A stretch of DNA of 64,000 nt. Source: Yamagishiella unicocca. Its lineage: Eukaryota; Chlorophyta; Chlorophyceae; Chlamydomonadales; Volvocaceae. Below, piece by piece: positions 54,155-64,000 of the stretch. Positions within the stretch are counted from its first letter, which is position 1. Every line of letters begins with the position of its first letter. The stretch lies in NCBI GenBank assembly GCA_003116995.1, contig BDSL01000039.1, forward strand, positions 248,001 through 312,000. Reading direction: 5' to 3'. The notes beneath the pieces were generated by a model. The model saw nothing but the letters and a program-made list of their open reading frames with translations, was not told the DNA's origin and searched no databases. Made by a program: the position numbers and the translations under genes.

Positions 54155-56038
54155 GGACAACTCTCCCTTCTTCCGAGGTTCCCGGGAACGTCAATGAAGT
54201 TGGCTTCCATATGGTACGCTGCTATCAGTTACTTTGTGTTTAAAAGGCAGAGCAAAACGCTTGCTGCTGGTGAACTGGCGAATAACACCGGCATACTGTG
54301 ATATTGGGCGAGAAACGTACCGGTAATATACGGCGTCTCAATCTTAGTATTCGGCTGCTAATGGGCGACCCTGGGTGGCAACCAGGCAGGCTATACGTTG
54401 TCTTAAGGACGGATCAAACATAATCATGCCATGGGCTGGCCCATCATGGCTTCGCAGTTCCGAACGCCTAGGTGGTTGGAAACGGCAAAGCCCTGATTGC
54501 TGAGCTGAAATACAGACTTTTAGCCAACGAATTGATTTTCAAACTGTCAATGTCCCGTGAGACTAAAATTGGCAGCTAAGTCAGTGCCGTGCATGTTCAC
54601 ACAACGTCACGGTTAACTATACAGTACCTACCTCGAACTCGACTGAAGGAATACCTGGAGGAGTCAAATGATTACCGCATATCACTAAACAGTACACATA
54701 CATCTACGAGCTGTGTAACCGGTGCAAAAACGGTTTTCAGGGTTTGGCAACTTAACATCTGAGGTTGGGACTGAGCGGACATGGGATATACGTGTTAAGT
54801 CATTTGTAATACATGTCACTACCGGTAGTCACTGTACAAGTTACAGCTACGGTGCGAGAGCAACGCTCTTGACTAGTTTACAACAATTCCATGACTAGCC
54901 GGATTTGGCAAGTTGAAGTACATACGCATTGCGAGGCGCGGATTACGAGTTGCGAGCACAGTGACTTTGTAACATACACGCGCTGAAGCCAAACCCTTAG
55001 AAGCCACGATAAGACGTCGGTGCACGTGTGCGCACATCGACCCTACCTGTAACGCCCTACACACCTTCCCGTGCTCGCCGTGCTCCATGTCCCCCCCCCT
55101 TGCTGTCCCGTGCTCCCCGAACACCCCTCCCGAGACCCGGGCAAGAAAGTTTAAGATTACACAACAAAGGAACAACAGGCAGGACAGCCGGCGGCAAACA
55201 GCGAGAGCCCAGGCCCCCTTGGCGCGGGAGGTATGTGTATAATAGCAGTCCTTAAGGCGGGCTCCAAGTCGTGAAGGCGAACCTTAAACAACCGTAAGAA
55301 CCATGGTGCACGAGTATGACGACGAAGCGTGAGCCCCCCCTGCGTGAGTCACCGCGGGGTGCCCTTGCTGGCGCAGGGCTGCTTAAATAGGCTACACCGC
55401 GACTCCCCGCCTCGCGCTCGCGAGTGGCACTGCATGCAAATCGGGCCTGATGGCTGGGCTCGCCGTGTGACGTTTTTTTGCGGGCCCATGCGCAAAGCAG
55501 GCCTCATCGCTCCGTTCGGCTCATTCCGATGCCACCATGACATCTCACTCTAGCAGAGGGCTTTCGTGCGTGCAGGAAAATGGTACAAAACATGACAGCG
55601 ATGGATGTGGCAGTGTGCCGAGGAGGAGCTTCCTGACAAGCAGGGAACCTGGCGCCGGTCCATGTGGTGTCGTACACGGTACGGGATGCCGTCGTACTGT
55701 GGACGTGAGCTCGCACGGCATCAAGCTCGATGCGGTACAGTTATGGGGCTGACCCAGTCGACGATGGCTTCTTGCAACGCTGCATCGGCGCCATTGCAAC
55801 ATTCAAGCGGCGCTAAAGCAACGTTAAAGCGGCGTTAAAGCCGCGTGTTTCGCCACATGTTTCCTGGCGCGCTGCCAGCTACGCACAGGACAGCGCGCTA
55901 AGTCCCCGGTGTCTTCAGGTCGTGCCGTACGAGCCGGGGGGGGTGGTGCTGCCATTGCATGTGCCGTCTTTCAGCTTCCAGGTCACACCCCCGGGTCGGC
56001 AGGCGCAGGAGGATCTGGATCTGGATCTGGTCACGAGG
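54155..56038. other. Intergenic spacer between cyclase and fibrillin genes
   Basis: Lower-GC sequence with short A/T-rich runs. No ORF with coding character. Presumed cyclase promoter and fibrillin 3' UTR. Confidence 0.5.
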
Positions 56039-59000
56039 CTAGGGGCCGGATGTAGAGGGCGAGGGGGAGTTGTCCCGCGCGGCGATGAACACGGAGCCCT
56101 TGTCGCCGATGCTGATGCGGATCTGCGGGTGCGCCGGCACCGGAGGACACCCCAGCCAGGCGGGAAGCCAGGTGAGCAGGAAGGGAAGGGGGTTACAGAA
56201 AAGAACCGGTTACTCGACATGGGGGGCGAGGGGGGGGAGAGGAGACCCGGTTGCACGAAATAGGAGACGGAGGACAGAAGCTAGCCGGCGAATAGGCGAG
56301 GGAGGGGGCGGGCATCAGAGGCATTGGAGGAAGGCAGGGCGAGGCCGGGACAGGAGGGAGCAGGAGGGGGCTGTTGGGGGTACCGTACATTAAAGCGGTG
56401 TTTCAGTACAGGACGAAAGATAGCCGTACGTCCTCCGTCTCCTATGTCATGCAACTGGGTCTTCTCGCACCCCACCCCCACCCCATCCCCCCCGCCACCC
56501 CCACCCCACCCCACCGCGCACACACCTCGTCATCCAGGTACGGGGTGTCCACGAAACCGACCTACTCGAGGGAGGGGCAGCAGTCCCAAGACGGTTGGGG
56601 GTTGGGGGTTAGGTAGAGGCCGGGGGCCTGGCAGGTGTTCCAGGACACCCGCCGATCCTGGCTTTCGTCCCCTTGAGACCCCCTTACCATGACCCCCCCC
56701 CACCACGTCTGCCCTAAACGAATTTCCTCGCGTACACGGGTCTTCCTTGCAAAACCCCCCACCGCCACACACCTGCAGGCAGATCCCATCCCGCACACCC
56801 CATGTAGAGGCGCTGCACACTCAGGCGCCCCTCCCTCGAGTATCCCAGCGGGACACCCCACGCTGTGCCCCCTCGCTCGATGAAGCGCCGAATCCGCAGC
56901 AATGCAATGACATTGCCCCTCCCCTCCCCCATCCCCGGTCGTTTTCGTGTCAAAGGTTTTCACGCCACTCTCCCCTCCCCTCCCCCATCCCCTCCCACAG
57001 CCCCTCCTCCGTCCCTCCTCCGCCCCTCCTCCAGCCCCCGAAATAAGGGCCTCTTACCGGGTTCAGTAACGAGAGGGGCAGAGACAGCCTAGCGAGGGAG
57101 GGCCAGGGACGGGCAGTGGGGGGTTGTAACTTGCGCGAAACACGTGCCGTACAACCAAGCTCCTAAGCTAGGGGCCAACGAAGCCGGGCTTTACTGGAAG
57201 GCTCCCAGCTGTGGTGGCGGGCAGCGGCCCTGAAACCCTAAAACCCTAAAACCCTAAAACCCGCCACAGCCCCCTGCCTCGCTCACACCTACAACCGCTG
57301 GAGGCCCACCAGCGCTACTCTAACCACGCCTGCTCACCTCCCTGCTTTTCCTCCAGCTCGCCTCCCTACTTTCCCCCCAGCTCGCCCCCCTGCCCGCCCC
57401 CCCCCCCCCGCACCTGCGCTCTCCGTCCACCGTCAGGTCGAACGAGGTGAAGACCGCGCGGAGGCGCTGCTGGGGCTGGCCGGGGGACACCTGCTGGGGT
57501 GGCAGTAGCAGCGGCAGCAGTGGCGGCGGCAGCAGTGGCGGCGGCAGTAGCAGTAGCAGCAGCAGCAGTGGCGGCGGCAGCAGTGGCGGCAGTAGCAGCG
57601 GCCGTGACATGGGGAAGGGAGCCCCGTGTGCCGGGCCTTACTGCAGGATGAGGGGTGGTGAGGACGTCCGTGAACCGAAGTTGATCAAAGAAAGCAGGGG
57701 TGGTAGGAGCAAGAGCGGAGGGAGGGTTCGAGGAAGACCCGTGGCTGCCCGAAAAAACCGTTTACAACAGACGTTTTGAGATGCATGCTGGAGAACTGGG
57801 TTGGGGATACTAAAGCGTCAGGGGTGTGTGCGTGTGTGTGGTCAGGTGATGCACGAAGGAGGAGGATGGACCCACCTCGGTGATCTGGGCGGTGCCGTTG
57901 ACGTTGACGCGGCACTGCCGCCCCCCCACCTCGAATCTGGCAGGAGGGGCAGAAGGGGAAGGAGGGGCAGGGGGTGGCGGGGGGGCAAGCTCGTGAAACG
58001 AAACCCGTGAACCGATTCCCGAGAAAGCGAATTCCTGGCTGTAGGCGCGGAGTATGGGGGCGGGTGTTGGATGCTAGGAGAAAAGTGGCGGGGGGGTTTC
58101 GAGGGGGGGGAGGACATGTACATGGCCACAGAGAGAGTGTGTATGTGTGTATGTATATGTGTAGAAGCGACGCGGAGGGATGCAGGGGGCCGGACGGCCG
58201 GTTGAGCGCCATCCCGCCAGGCGCCCCCTGTCCCCACCCTCCTGCTTCCTGCCGTACACGCTGTCGTACCTGGCCTGGTTCTCCACTCTTCCCGCCCGCG
58301 TGTCGAACACCTGCGCGGGGCCCGGGGGGGTTTTAGGGTTTCGCGGTGCGACTGATGCACCGGACCGCCGCTTTGAGCACCGCCGGGAAGGTCAACCGAC
58401 GCGGCTGCCGGCATCCATGCAACTCCGGGCTCCAGGCTCCGGGCCCGGGTCCCCTCCCCTCCCGCTCCCGATCATATCAATTCACATCCAGGATCTTCCC
58501 TTAGGTCTGCCCCTCCCTTTGCACGAGTCACAAGCTGCCGGTCGCGCCGTACACCTACCTGGAAGTTGCCCCGCGCCTTGACGGGCCCCGAGGATGAGGC
58601 CCCCCTGGCACCAACCGCCGCGCCAGCTAGTACGGGCACGTAGCTGCGGCCGTGGTGGGTGCAGGAGGGGGGAGAGGAGGGAGGAGGGGGGAGGGGAGAG
58701 AGGAAGGGGGAGAGTTGGGAGGAGGGGGGAGAGGAGGGGGGAGGGGCAATGCGGGAGCAACGGGAAGTGAGGAGAGGTAGGCCATGGTGGCTGCCGGCAT
58801 GCAAGGCAGTATGTTGGAAGAGGTGGTACCGGTATGTTGGAAGGGCCATTGGGCTAGGTGTGCTGCTGGTATGAGGGGCGAGGCGTAGGGGTGCGGCCAT
58901 TGAGGCATGGAGAAGGGGGAGTGGGATCGCGAGGGGCCGAGGAGGTGTGTGTGCTCGTGTAGCCCACCCGAGCCCGAGCCAGCAGCCCCAGCCAGCCGCC

Positions 59001-60090
59001 TAACATCACCGACCCACCGACCCATCGACCCACCGGTATGGCCGCGGCGCCCTACCCAGCCCAGCACCCCCAAGCCCCGCCGTACGTGTAGAAGAAGCGG
59101 TAAGCAACGTCGTTGGCCAGCTGCAGCGGCGATAACACGGCGTCCAGAGCCCCACCCCCTGTGCTGCTGCTACTGCTGCTACTGCCGCTGCTACTGCTAC
59201 TGCTGCTACTGCTGCTGCCCTGTCGGAGCGCGGACAGACTGGCGGTGTACAGCAGGACCCACCTGGCTCCAGGGAGGGGCAGGTCGGGCACGTGCGGGAG
59301 GGCACAGTAGTAAGGAGGGGTAAGAGCCTGGAAATGGGAAATGGGCCAAGCCTAACACGAAAGCTGGGACGAACAGGGAACTGTAAAAGGGCCTGCAAAG
59401 CACGATTAGCTGGGACGAACAGGGTAATCGTACAAGGGCTGGAAAGCACGATAAGAGGGGAGCGTTCAGCGAGAGCTTCAGAACGGAGGAGTGGCGGGGA
59501 GGGCCAGGCCGGGTAAGGATGCGCGGGTGGGTGCAGGGAGGTGCAAGGACCGAAAACACACGTGGGTCGAAGGAGGGAATCTGCTCAACATGAGCCGCGC
59601 ATTAACCCCCTCTCTTATACCCCCCCCCGCACCCACTACATTTCCCCAGTCGCGTTACCGGTTCTTTTATTGTAACCCCGCTTCCGGACCCCGCACAGCC
59701 TCTGCGCTCCGGAACCAGCCAGCTGGCCCACGCACCGGCCGTTGATGAGGTCCGATGTGGCGGAGTTGGGGGTGGGGTTGAGGCGGCACAACTCGGTGAT
59801 GGTTGAGTCCAGGGAGGACATGTCTGCGGGGCCCGGCAGCACGGCTGCATTCACCCTGCAGGAGGAGGGCGCGGGCACGGGCACGGGTGCGGGAGGGAGG
59901 GAGGGAGGAACGAGCGCATGTCAGAGTACGGCGTACGACGTACGGCAGGAGGTACCGTTTCCTCCGATGGGCTGTCTCGCCGCGTCTTTGCGGGAGTCCG
60001 CTTCCCCGACGTCTCCCCACCCTTATTGCCGCCCCGTCTGGCAGCAGACGGCGCCAATCGTGGCTGCGTCAGGCGCTTCAATAAGAGCAT
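56039..60090 (-). CDS. PAP/fibrillin-family plastid lipid-associated protein
   Basis: Exons on the minus strand: 59930-60090 (tentative), 59736-59855, 59086-59262, 58559-58643, 58270-58310, 57876-57936, 57414-57490, 57058-57088, 56526-56561, 56039-56122 (stop TAG); 873 nt, 290 aa, in phase. Family hallmarks are clear: the N-terminal INGRWVLLYTASLSA strand; VFDTRAGRVENQARFEV; QCRVNVNGTAQITE; FTSFDLTVDGERR; LPLSLLNPVGFVDTPYLDDE; and the C-terminal IRISIGDKGSVFIAARD. Fibrillins act at plastoglobules and thylakoids in lipid and quinone homeostasis. The proposed first exon (ATG at 60090) is rich in Arg, Lys, Ser and Ala, as expected of a chloroplast transit peptide, but its donor is weakly determined. 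A serine run (about 19 Ser, from an AGC/AGT repeat) sits inside the domain after LSALRQG. Exons 57058-57088 and 56526-56561 are short but fit in phase. Confidence 0.85.
56193..56292 (-). repeat. Two family B copies
   Basis: AAAAGAACCGGTTACTCGAC and GAGACCCGGTTGCACGAAAT with the trailing AGCTAGCCGGCG; fibrillin intron. Confidence 0.7.
56706..56755 (+). repeat. Intronic repeat family A copy
   Basis: CGTCTGCCCTAAACGAATTT then CGTACACGGGTCTTCCTTGC; fibrillin intron. Confidence 0.8.
57234..57264 (-). repeat. Telomere-like repeat (TTTTAGGG type)
   Basis: Four 8-bp units CCCTAAAA, the Chlamydomonas-type telomere unit, in a fibrillin intron. Confidence 0.85.
57497..57602. repeat. GCAGTGGCGGCAGCAG trinucleotide repeat
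   Basis: Imperfect (AGC/GGC)n forming the pyrim-rich region (minus strand) ahead of the fibrillin exon at 57414-57490. Confidence 0.85.
57724..57818 (-). repeat. Intronic repeat family A, long copy
   Basis: Extended copy pairing with 465-555, including the shared GATGCATGCTGGAGAACTGG and TTGGGGATACTAAAGC segments; fibrillin intron. Confidence 0.85.
59632..59680 (+). repeat. Family B copy
   Basis: CAGTCGCGTTACCGGTTCTT then TTATTGTAACCCC; same form as the cluster at 23.7 kb; fibrillin intron. Confidence 0.75.
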
Positions 60091-62401
60091 GTCCCACGGT
60101 GCGAGCACGATCAGCTGGGAGGCTCCGCCAGCGGGTGCGCTCGGGCACCACAGGACGATCGTCGTCGTGACAGGTCCAAAGGCCTTTGGTGACTCACTTG
60201 CTGACGAGTTGGCGGAGTTTTGTTTTGACCCGCGTGCGCGCCTCCGCGTCTTGCTGCTGCTGTTGGGGCGTTGGTGCCTGACTCCCTAGGGAGCCAATAA
60301 TTGCTCTTGATGTAGTACACGGAGTTTGGCATGTTGCTTGGAGCCGGGGGGCTGCACCTGCTGTTGGCGCAGTGGGTTGATGCCTGAGTGCCGTGCAGCC
60401 GTTCCGTATCCCCTGCATGGTGATTTGTGGACCTGAATAACGAGGCTATAACGACCTCGGTCTTGGGCAATGGATGGAATAGTAGCGAATAGGAGCTACC
60501 GGTACGCTTATGATAGGGCTTCCGGTGCCGTAACGGCCACCGAAATGCGTGCTAAGCGTCTTCGAAATTACTTTTTATGTACATATAATCAGTACCAATA
60601 TTATCACGATCTCAACACGTATGACCGCACGAGACCCACCGAAGCCCCAAAGAGGGTACGGCGGACAAAAAATAATGCTTCCGCTTTGACGGCACCACTA
60701 TGGCGGGATACGTCTTCACTTCCGACCCAGACTATATTTCCCAACAGCATACAACTTGTAGGTTTTGCGAGCGACGGCCCTTCAAACGACTCGACTCCTA
60801 ACACTCTTTATATGCATATTCCCGTTTGACACGCACCGTGGCATCCTAGTGAATAGCACACGTCACGTATATAGACTCGAAAGGCACAGCAGCGGACGCT
60901 AAGGAAGCGGCCTGGTCCGTTGAGCGAGTTGGAGCTGCGTCACAGCTGCCGGTGACCATGGGCACGCGGTGGACGGCATACCCTCCTTTCGCGCAACAGA
61001 GATAGAAATATTGGTAACACGTCAGCTTTACGCTTGGGCGTCGGCGACCTTGGCCGGCCTTCCTCAGGCTTTCCGCCGGCGCCCTGACACACCGTAGCTG
61101 ACAGCCGGAGCTCGGCCATGGGATGCAGCTCTTCCATTCATGCGGCACCGCCTAGCGCGGCGGGTGACGCAGCTCAACAAGGTATGGGAGCGTACGACTG
61201 TGAGCAATTGCCGTCCACCGTGGCGTTTGCGTTGGCTTGTGCACCCAGTTAGGCCGCACGCAGCATGATATAGCAATTGGTGTCACATCGGTATCCACAG
61301 TTGCACCTGAAGGCGGGTGCAATCTTATCGGAACGAGGCACGATGCAGGTTCCCACGCGTTCGTGGTGTTCAAAGCTGCGACTGGTACCCATTAACCATC
61401 TACAACATAAACATACACGTTTTGTACTGCTTTACGTGCGTGCTCTTTTGTCGGGTGGGGAAAATGTGTGCGGCTCATCCATGCAGCTCGTCGAGGCACA
61501 CTTTCGCATTGTAGAGCAATGCGGTGGGAAGGATCAGGCGGGGCGACCTGGGTGTGGCGATTCGTACACGAATATTGCCTCGAGGGCTCGGAAGGGTAGC
61601 TGGCACGAAAAGAGGTTGCTCGTTAACGAGAAATGCGCGGAAAGCACACTTCCCAGTCTGATTCACTTCTGGCAAGGTGGAATATGCTCTGGGATCGTAC
61701 GTCAGTGGGATTGGAAGGAGGGCCTAGCGGTGGCGTGGGGCAGCCTGGGCGGGTGTGGGACGCGTGGGCGGCGCTCGGTGCCTTGTGGGTGAGTCAGGCG
61801 GGGTGCGGCTGGTTATCTGAACGGTCGCAAGGGCAAGGGCTTTTGGGTCTGCGTCGCAACGCAGCCATGGTGCCGTCCTCATTCACAAGCACCTACACGA
61901 CACCGCTGCGGAGTGGAAATGGGGCAGGAGCGGAGTGGCTTTGGGCGTGTGGAGCATTATGCGCGCTTGGAGCGACAGCAGGATGGGGGGTTCGAACCCA
62001 GGACCGCGGGCGTGCCAGGTCGCAGAACCTGGTGTGTGCCTACCAATGCGAACGTGGGCGTCCTGGGCGCGTGCCAGTGGCTCTACTGGCGTTGGCGTTG
62101 GCGGCTGAGCGACATCAGCGGGCAGGTTTCTGCACTCTGGCGGCGATTTGAGTCGATCTCTCCCTAGCCCGGCACCCATACCAATGTCCCGCCGCCCGCA
62201 GCTGCACCCCCTAAGCTGCCTCACCAGCCCGCCCCCTCACCAGCAACCCCTCACCAGCCCGGCCCCCGTGCCCCCCCTACTACACGCTGTCGCGGCACCT
62301 CCCCCCACCTCCTGCCCCCCCAACTCCTCGCTGTCGCGGTACCCCCCCCCCCACCCCCCGCGAGTCACCGGCCCTTTTCTGGTCCCCCTTCCCCCCCGCA
62401 G
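60091..62401. other. Divergent spacer and undetermined 5' part of the TPR gene
   Basis: Probably holds promoters of the fibrillin and TPR genes and the first TPR exon(s), which I could not locate. A tRNA-like segment on the minus strand is listed separately. Confidence 0.4.
61965..62045 (-). other. tRNA-like segment, possibly SINE-derived
   Basis: On the minus strand TTGGTAGGCAC, a hairpin around GGTTCTGCGACC and a perfect box-B-like GGGTTCGAACCC occur in tRNA order. The stems do not pair well enough for a functional tRNA. Confidence 0.3.
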
Positions 62402-63669
62402 GCACCAAGCCCCAGCCGGTGACCCCCGACTCCCGGCTGCTTCGGGGCCAGGCGTACTACGCCGCCGGCAAGGTCGCTGAGGCGCTCAAGGAGTTCAATG
62501 CCACCATATCCACCTGGCCCACCTACGCGCGAGGTGAGGCTGCAGCGGAGGATGCGGGGATGGGGCAGGATTGCGGGGATGGGGCAGGGTTGCGGGGGTG
62601 GGTCAGGATTGCGGGGATGGGGCAGGATTGCGGGCGCTGGGGGCTGTGTCGGGAATGTCGGGTGGGTGTCCAGCAGCAAGGGGTGACAGCGGCATCACAT
62701 CAGGGCGGCCCCATGGGAGCCTCCCCCCCCCAACTCCATCTTCCTTGGCCTTGGTTTGTCGGCCGTGGATTCACGGATTACCCGGATTCCTTTACCCCCC
62801 CAAGGCATCCACGGCTACCTCCCCACCTGCCCGCTCCACCTGCCCGCCCCACCTGCCCGCCCCACCTGCCCGCCCCACCTGCCCGCCCCACCTGCCCGCC
62901 CCACCTGCCCGCCCCACCTGCCCGCCCCACCTGCCCGCCCTGCAGCCTACTTGGAACGCGGCAATGTGCGGCTGGACCAGCAGGACTACACACTGGCTGT
63001 GGGGGACTACACCATGGCACTGCAGCTGCAGGGGAACCTGCTGCAGGTGGGTGGGTGGGGTGGGTGGGGTGGCAGCTGCAGGGGAACCTACTGCAGGTGG
63101 GCGAGTGGGGTGGGTGGGGTGGCAGCTGCGGGGGAACCTGCTGCAGGTGGGAGGGGTGGCGCAGGACCGCGTTCTGGCCATGCGATGCGAAGTAGGAGGG
63201 GGGGGAAGCCACGGGAGCCCGCTGCAGATGGGGGAAGCCAGGGGAAGCCAGGGGAGCCCGCTGCAGATGGCAGGGTGGGGTTTTGAAGAAAGCCACCACC
63301 ATCGCCACCATCACCATTACCACCACCACCACCACCACCACTACAACAACAATAATCGCCACCACCACCACCACCACCACAACCACCATTATCGCCACCA
63401 CCGCCACCACCACCACCGCCACCACAATCGCCACCACCCCCACCACCGCCACCGCCAACACCACCACTACAACAACAACAATCGCTACGACCACCACCAC
63501 TGCCACCACCCCACCCGGCACCCCCTCCCCTTCAACCACGTCGCGTAACCTGGTTTTCTCACCCAAACACACACGCAGGCGTACCTCATGCGCTGCCACG
63601 CGCGTATGGGGCTGCGGCAGCTGACGGAGGCGATGCAGGACGTGAAGGCGGCGGAGCGGTTGGACCCCG
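62402..63669 (+). CDS. Tetratricopeptide-repeat protein, internal fragment
   Basis: Three in-phase exons are visible: 62402-62533, 62946-63046 and 63579-63669. Both ends are open; the last exon ends one base into a codon at a GTGAGC donor and the gene continues past 64000. Each exon encodes roughly one TPR helix pair: LLRGQAYYAAGKVAEALKEF, AYLERGNVRLDQQDYTLAVG and YLMRCHARMGLRQLTEAMQD, followed by AAERLDP. Spacing and small residues fit the TPR consensus (A at 8 and 20, P at 32). No other domain is in view, so the role (chaperone adaptor, intraflagellar transport, P58-like and so on) cannot be assigned. I could not find a convincing first exon or ATG to the left. The donor end of the second exon is triplicated in the following intron. 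Confidence 0.75.
62751..62800 (+). repeat. Intronic repeat family C copy
   Basis: CTTGGTTTGTCGGCCGTGGA then TTCACGGATTACCCGG and TTTACCCCC; TPR-gene intron. Confidence 0.85.
62822..62943. repeat. 13-bp tandem repeat, about nine copies
   Basis: ACCTGCCCGCCCC units ending at the acceptor of the second visible TPR exon. Confidence 0.95.
63021..63153 (+). repeat. 50-bp repeat copying an exon end and splice donor, about 2.6 copies
   Basis: Unit carries GCAGCTGCAGGGGAACCTGC + TGCAG|GTGGG. The first copy is the 3' end of TPR exon 62946-63046 with its donor; two more lie in the intron. Confidence 0.9.
63283..63530. repeat. (ACC/ACCATC)n tract
   Basis: Imperfect ACCACCACC/AACAACAAT repeat in the TPR-gene intron before the last visible exon. 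Confidence 0.85.
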
Positions 63670-64000
63670 GTGAGCAGAACCCCCGATGATGGTTGACAGT
63701 TGACAGTTGTCGTTGTCCGTTGTGTCTTAGCTCAGTGGGCACCGCGTCTCGGCCCGTGGGCGTGGTTCCCGTCACGTGCAGCCGGCGGAGGGCCGGACGC
63801 ATGATCCTCATGACATCCTCAAATGGGTCCAGTCGTCAGTGATTGAGTGGAGGGATGGAATGTAAACCGGTCATCGGGTTGGGTTGGAGGGAGGAGCCCT
63901 AACAGACGTAGGGGCAGCAAACGTGGCGACGACAAAGGCCAAGCGTGAAAGCAAAGAGTAAGGTTATCCGCACGCAAAACCAACGGAAGCTCCCGCAAAT
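63670..64000. other. Intron of the TPR gene to the window edge
   Basis: Begins at a GTGAGC donor. A tRNA-like box A (TAGCTCAGTGGG, 63729-63740) is present; no exon recognised before the edge. Confidence 0.5.

Noticed and set aside
56770..56935. Minus-strand segment NVIALLRIRRFIERGG as a fibrillin exon
   Set aside because: No donor gives the required phase, whereas 57058-57088 (LSLPLSLLNP) joins both neighbours perfectly and matches the family.
59918..60289. Plus-strand 123-aa frame ending RVLLLLLGRWCLTP
   Set aside because: No family resemblance or splice context; overlaps the likely fibrillin first exon on the other strand.
61965..62045. Functional tRNA gene
   Set aside because: Anticodon loop length and T-stem pairing are wrong despite a perfect box B.
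63283..63624. Poly-Thr/His frames in the TPR intron
   Set aside because: Encoded by the ACC repeat; the true exon at 63579 is in another reading context.

Overview
The window reads as nuclear DNA of a volvocine/chlamydomonadalean green alga. Evidence: GC-rich coding exons split by many short introns with GTGAGT/GTGGGT-type donors and pyrimidine-rich CAG acceptors; a candidate TGTAA polyadenylation signal; internal TTTAGGG and TTTTAGGG telomere-type tracts; and typical gene families (PQQL-like M16 peptidase, EGF/exostosin GT47, receptor nucleotide cyclase with a bacterial-type solute-binding ectodomain, PAP/fibrillin). No prokaryotic, organellar or viral genes were recognised. All gene models below were spliced by hand from the sequence. 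In every complete model the exon phases agree and the summed coding length divides by three, which is the main internal check.

Layout: (1) 63-2411 (+), 3' end of a protein kinase. (2) 5655-8821 (-), NUDIX hydrolase, 7 exons, 246 aa, convergent with the kinase. (3) 10269-27613 (+), PQQL-like zinc metalloprotease, 28 exons, 1058 aa, divergent from the NUDIX gene. (4) 30407-32673 (+), unrecognised 230 aa protein, 6 exons. (5) 34244-40379 (-), secreted or Golgi exostosin-like glycosyltransferase with two EGF-like modules, 11 exons including an 11-nt micro-exon, 620 aa. (6) 43406-54154 (-), receptor-type class III nucleotide cyclase, 16 exons, 1452 aa. (7) 56039-60090 (-), PAP/fibrillin plastid lipid-associated protein, about 290 aa, first exon tentative. 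(8) 62402-63669 (+), part of a tetratricopeptide-repeat gene running off the right edge. Lower-GC intergenic spacers of about 1.4-3.2 kb separate the genes.

The genes do not form a pathway; the neighbourhood looks like an ordinary eukaryotic gene series. The unusual content is in the introns. At least three short (about 40-50 bp) repeat families recur in either orientation in introns of nearly all the genes. Minisatellites fill many introns, and in three places tandem duplications have copied functional splice sites together with flanking exon sequence. By contrast, the exostosin gene has none of these families that I could find, and carries a different dispersed repeat of its own.
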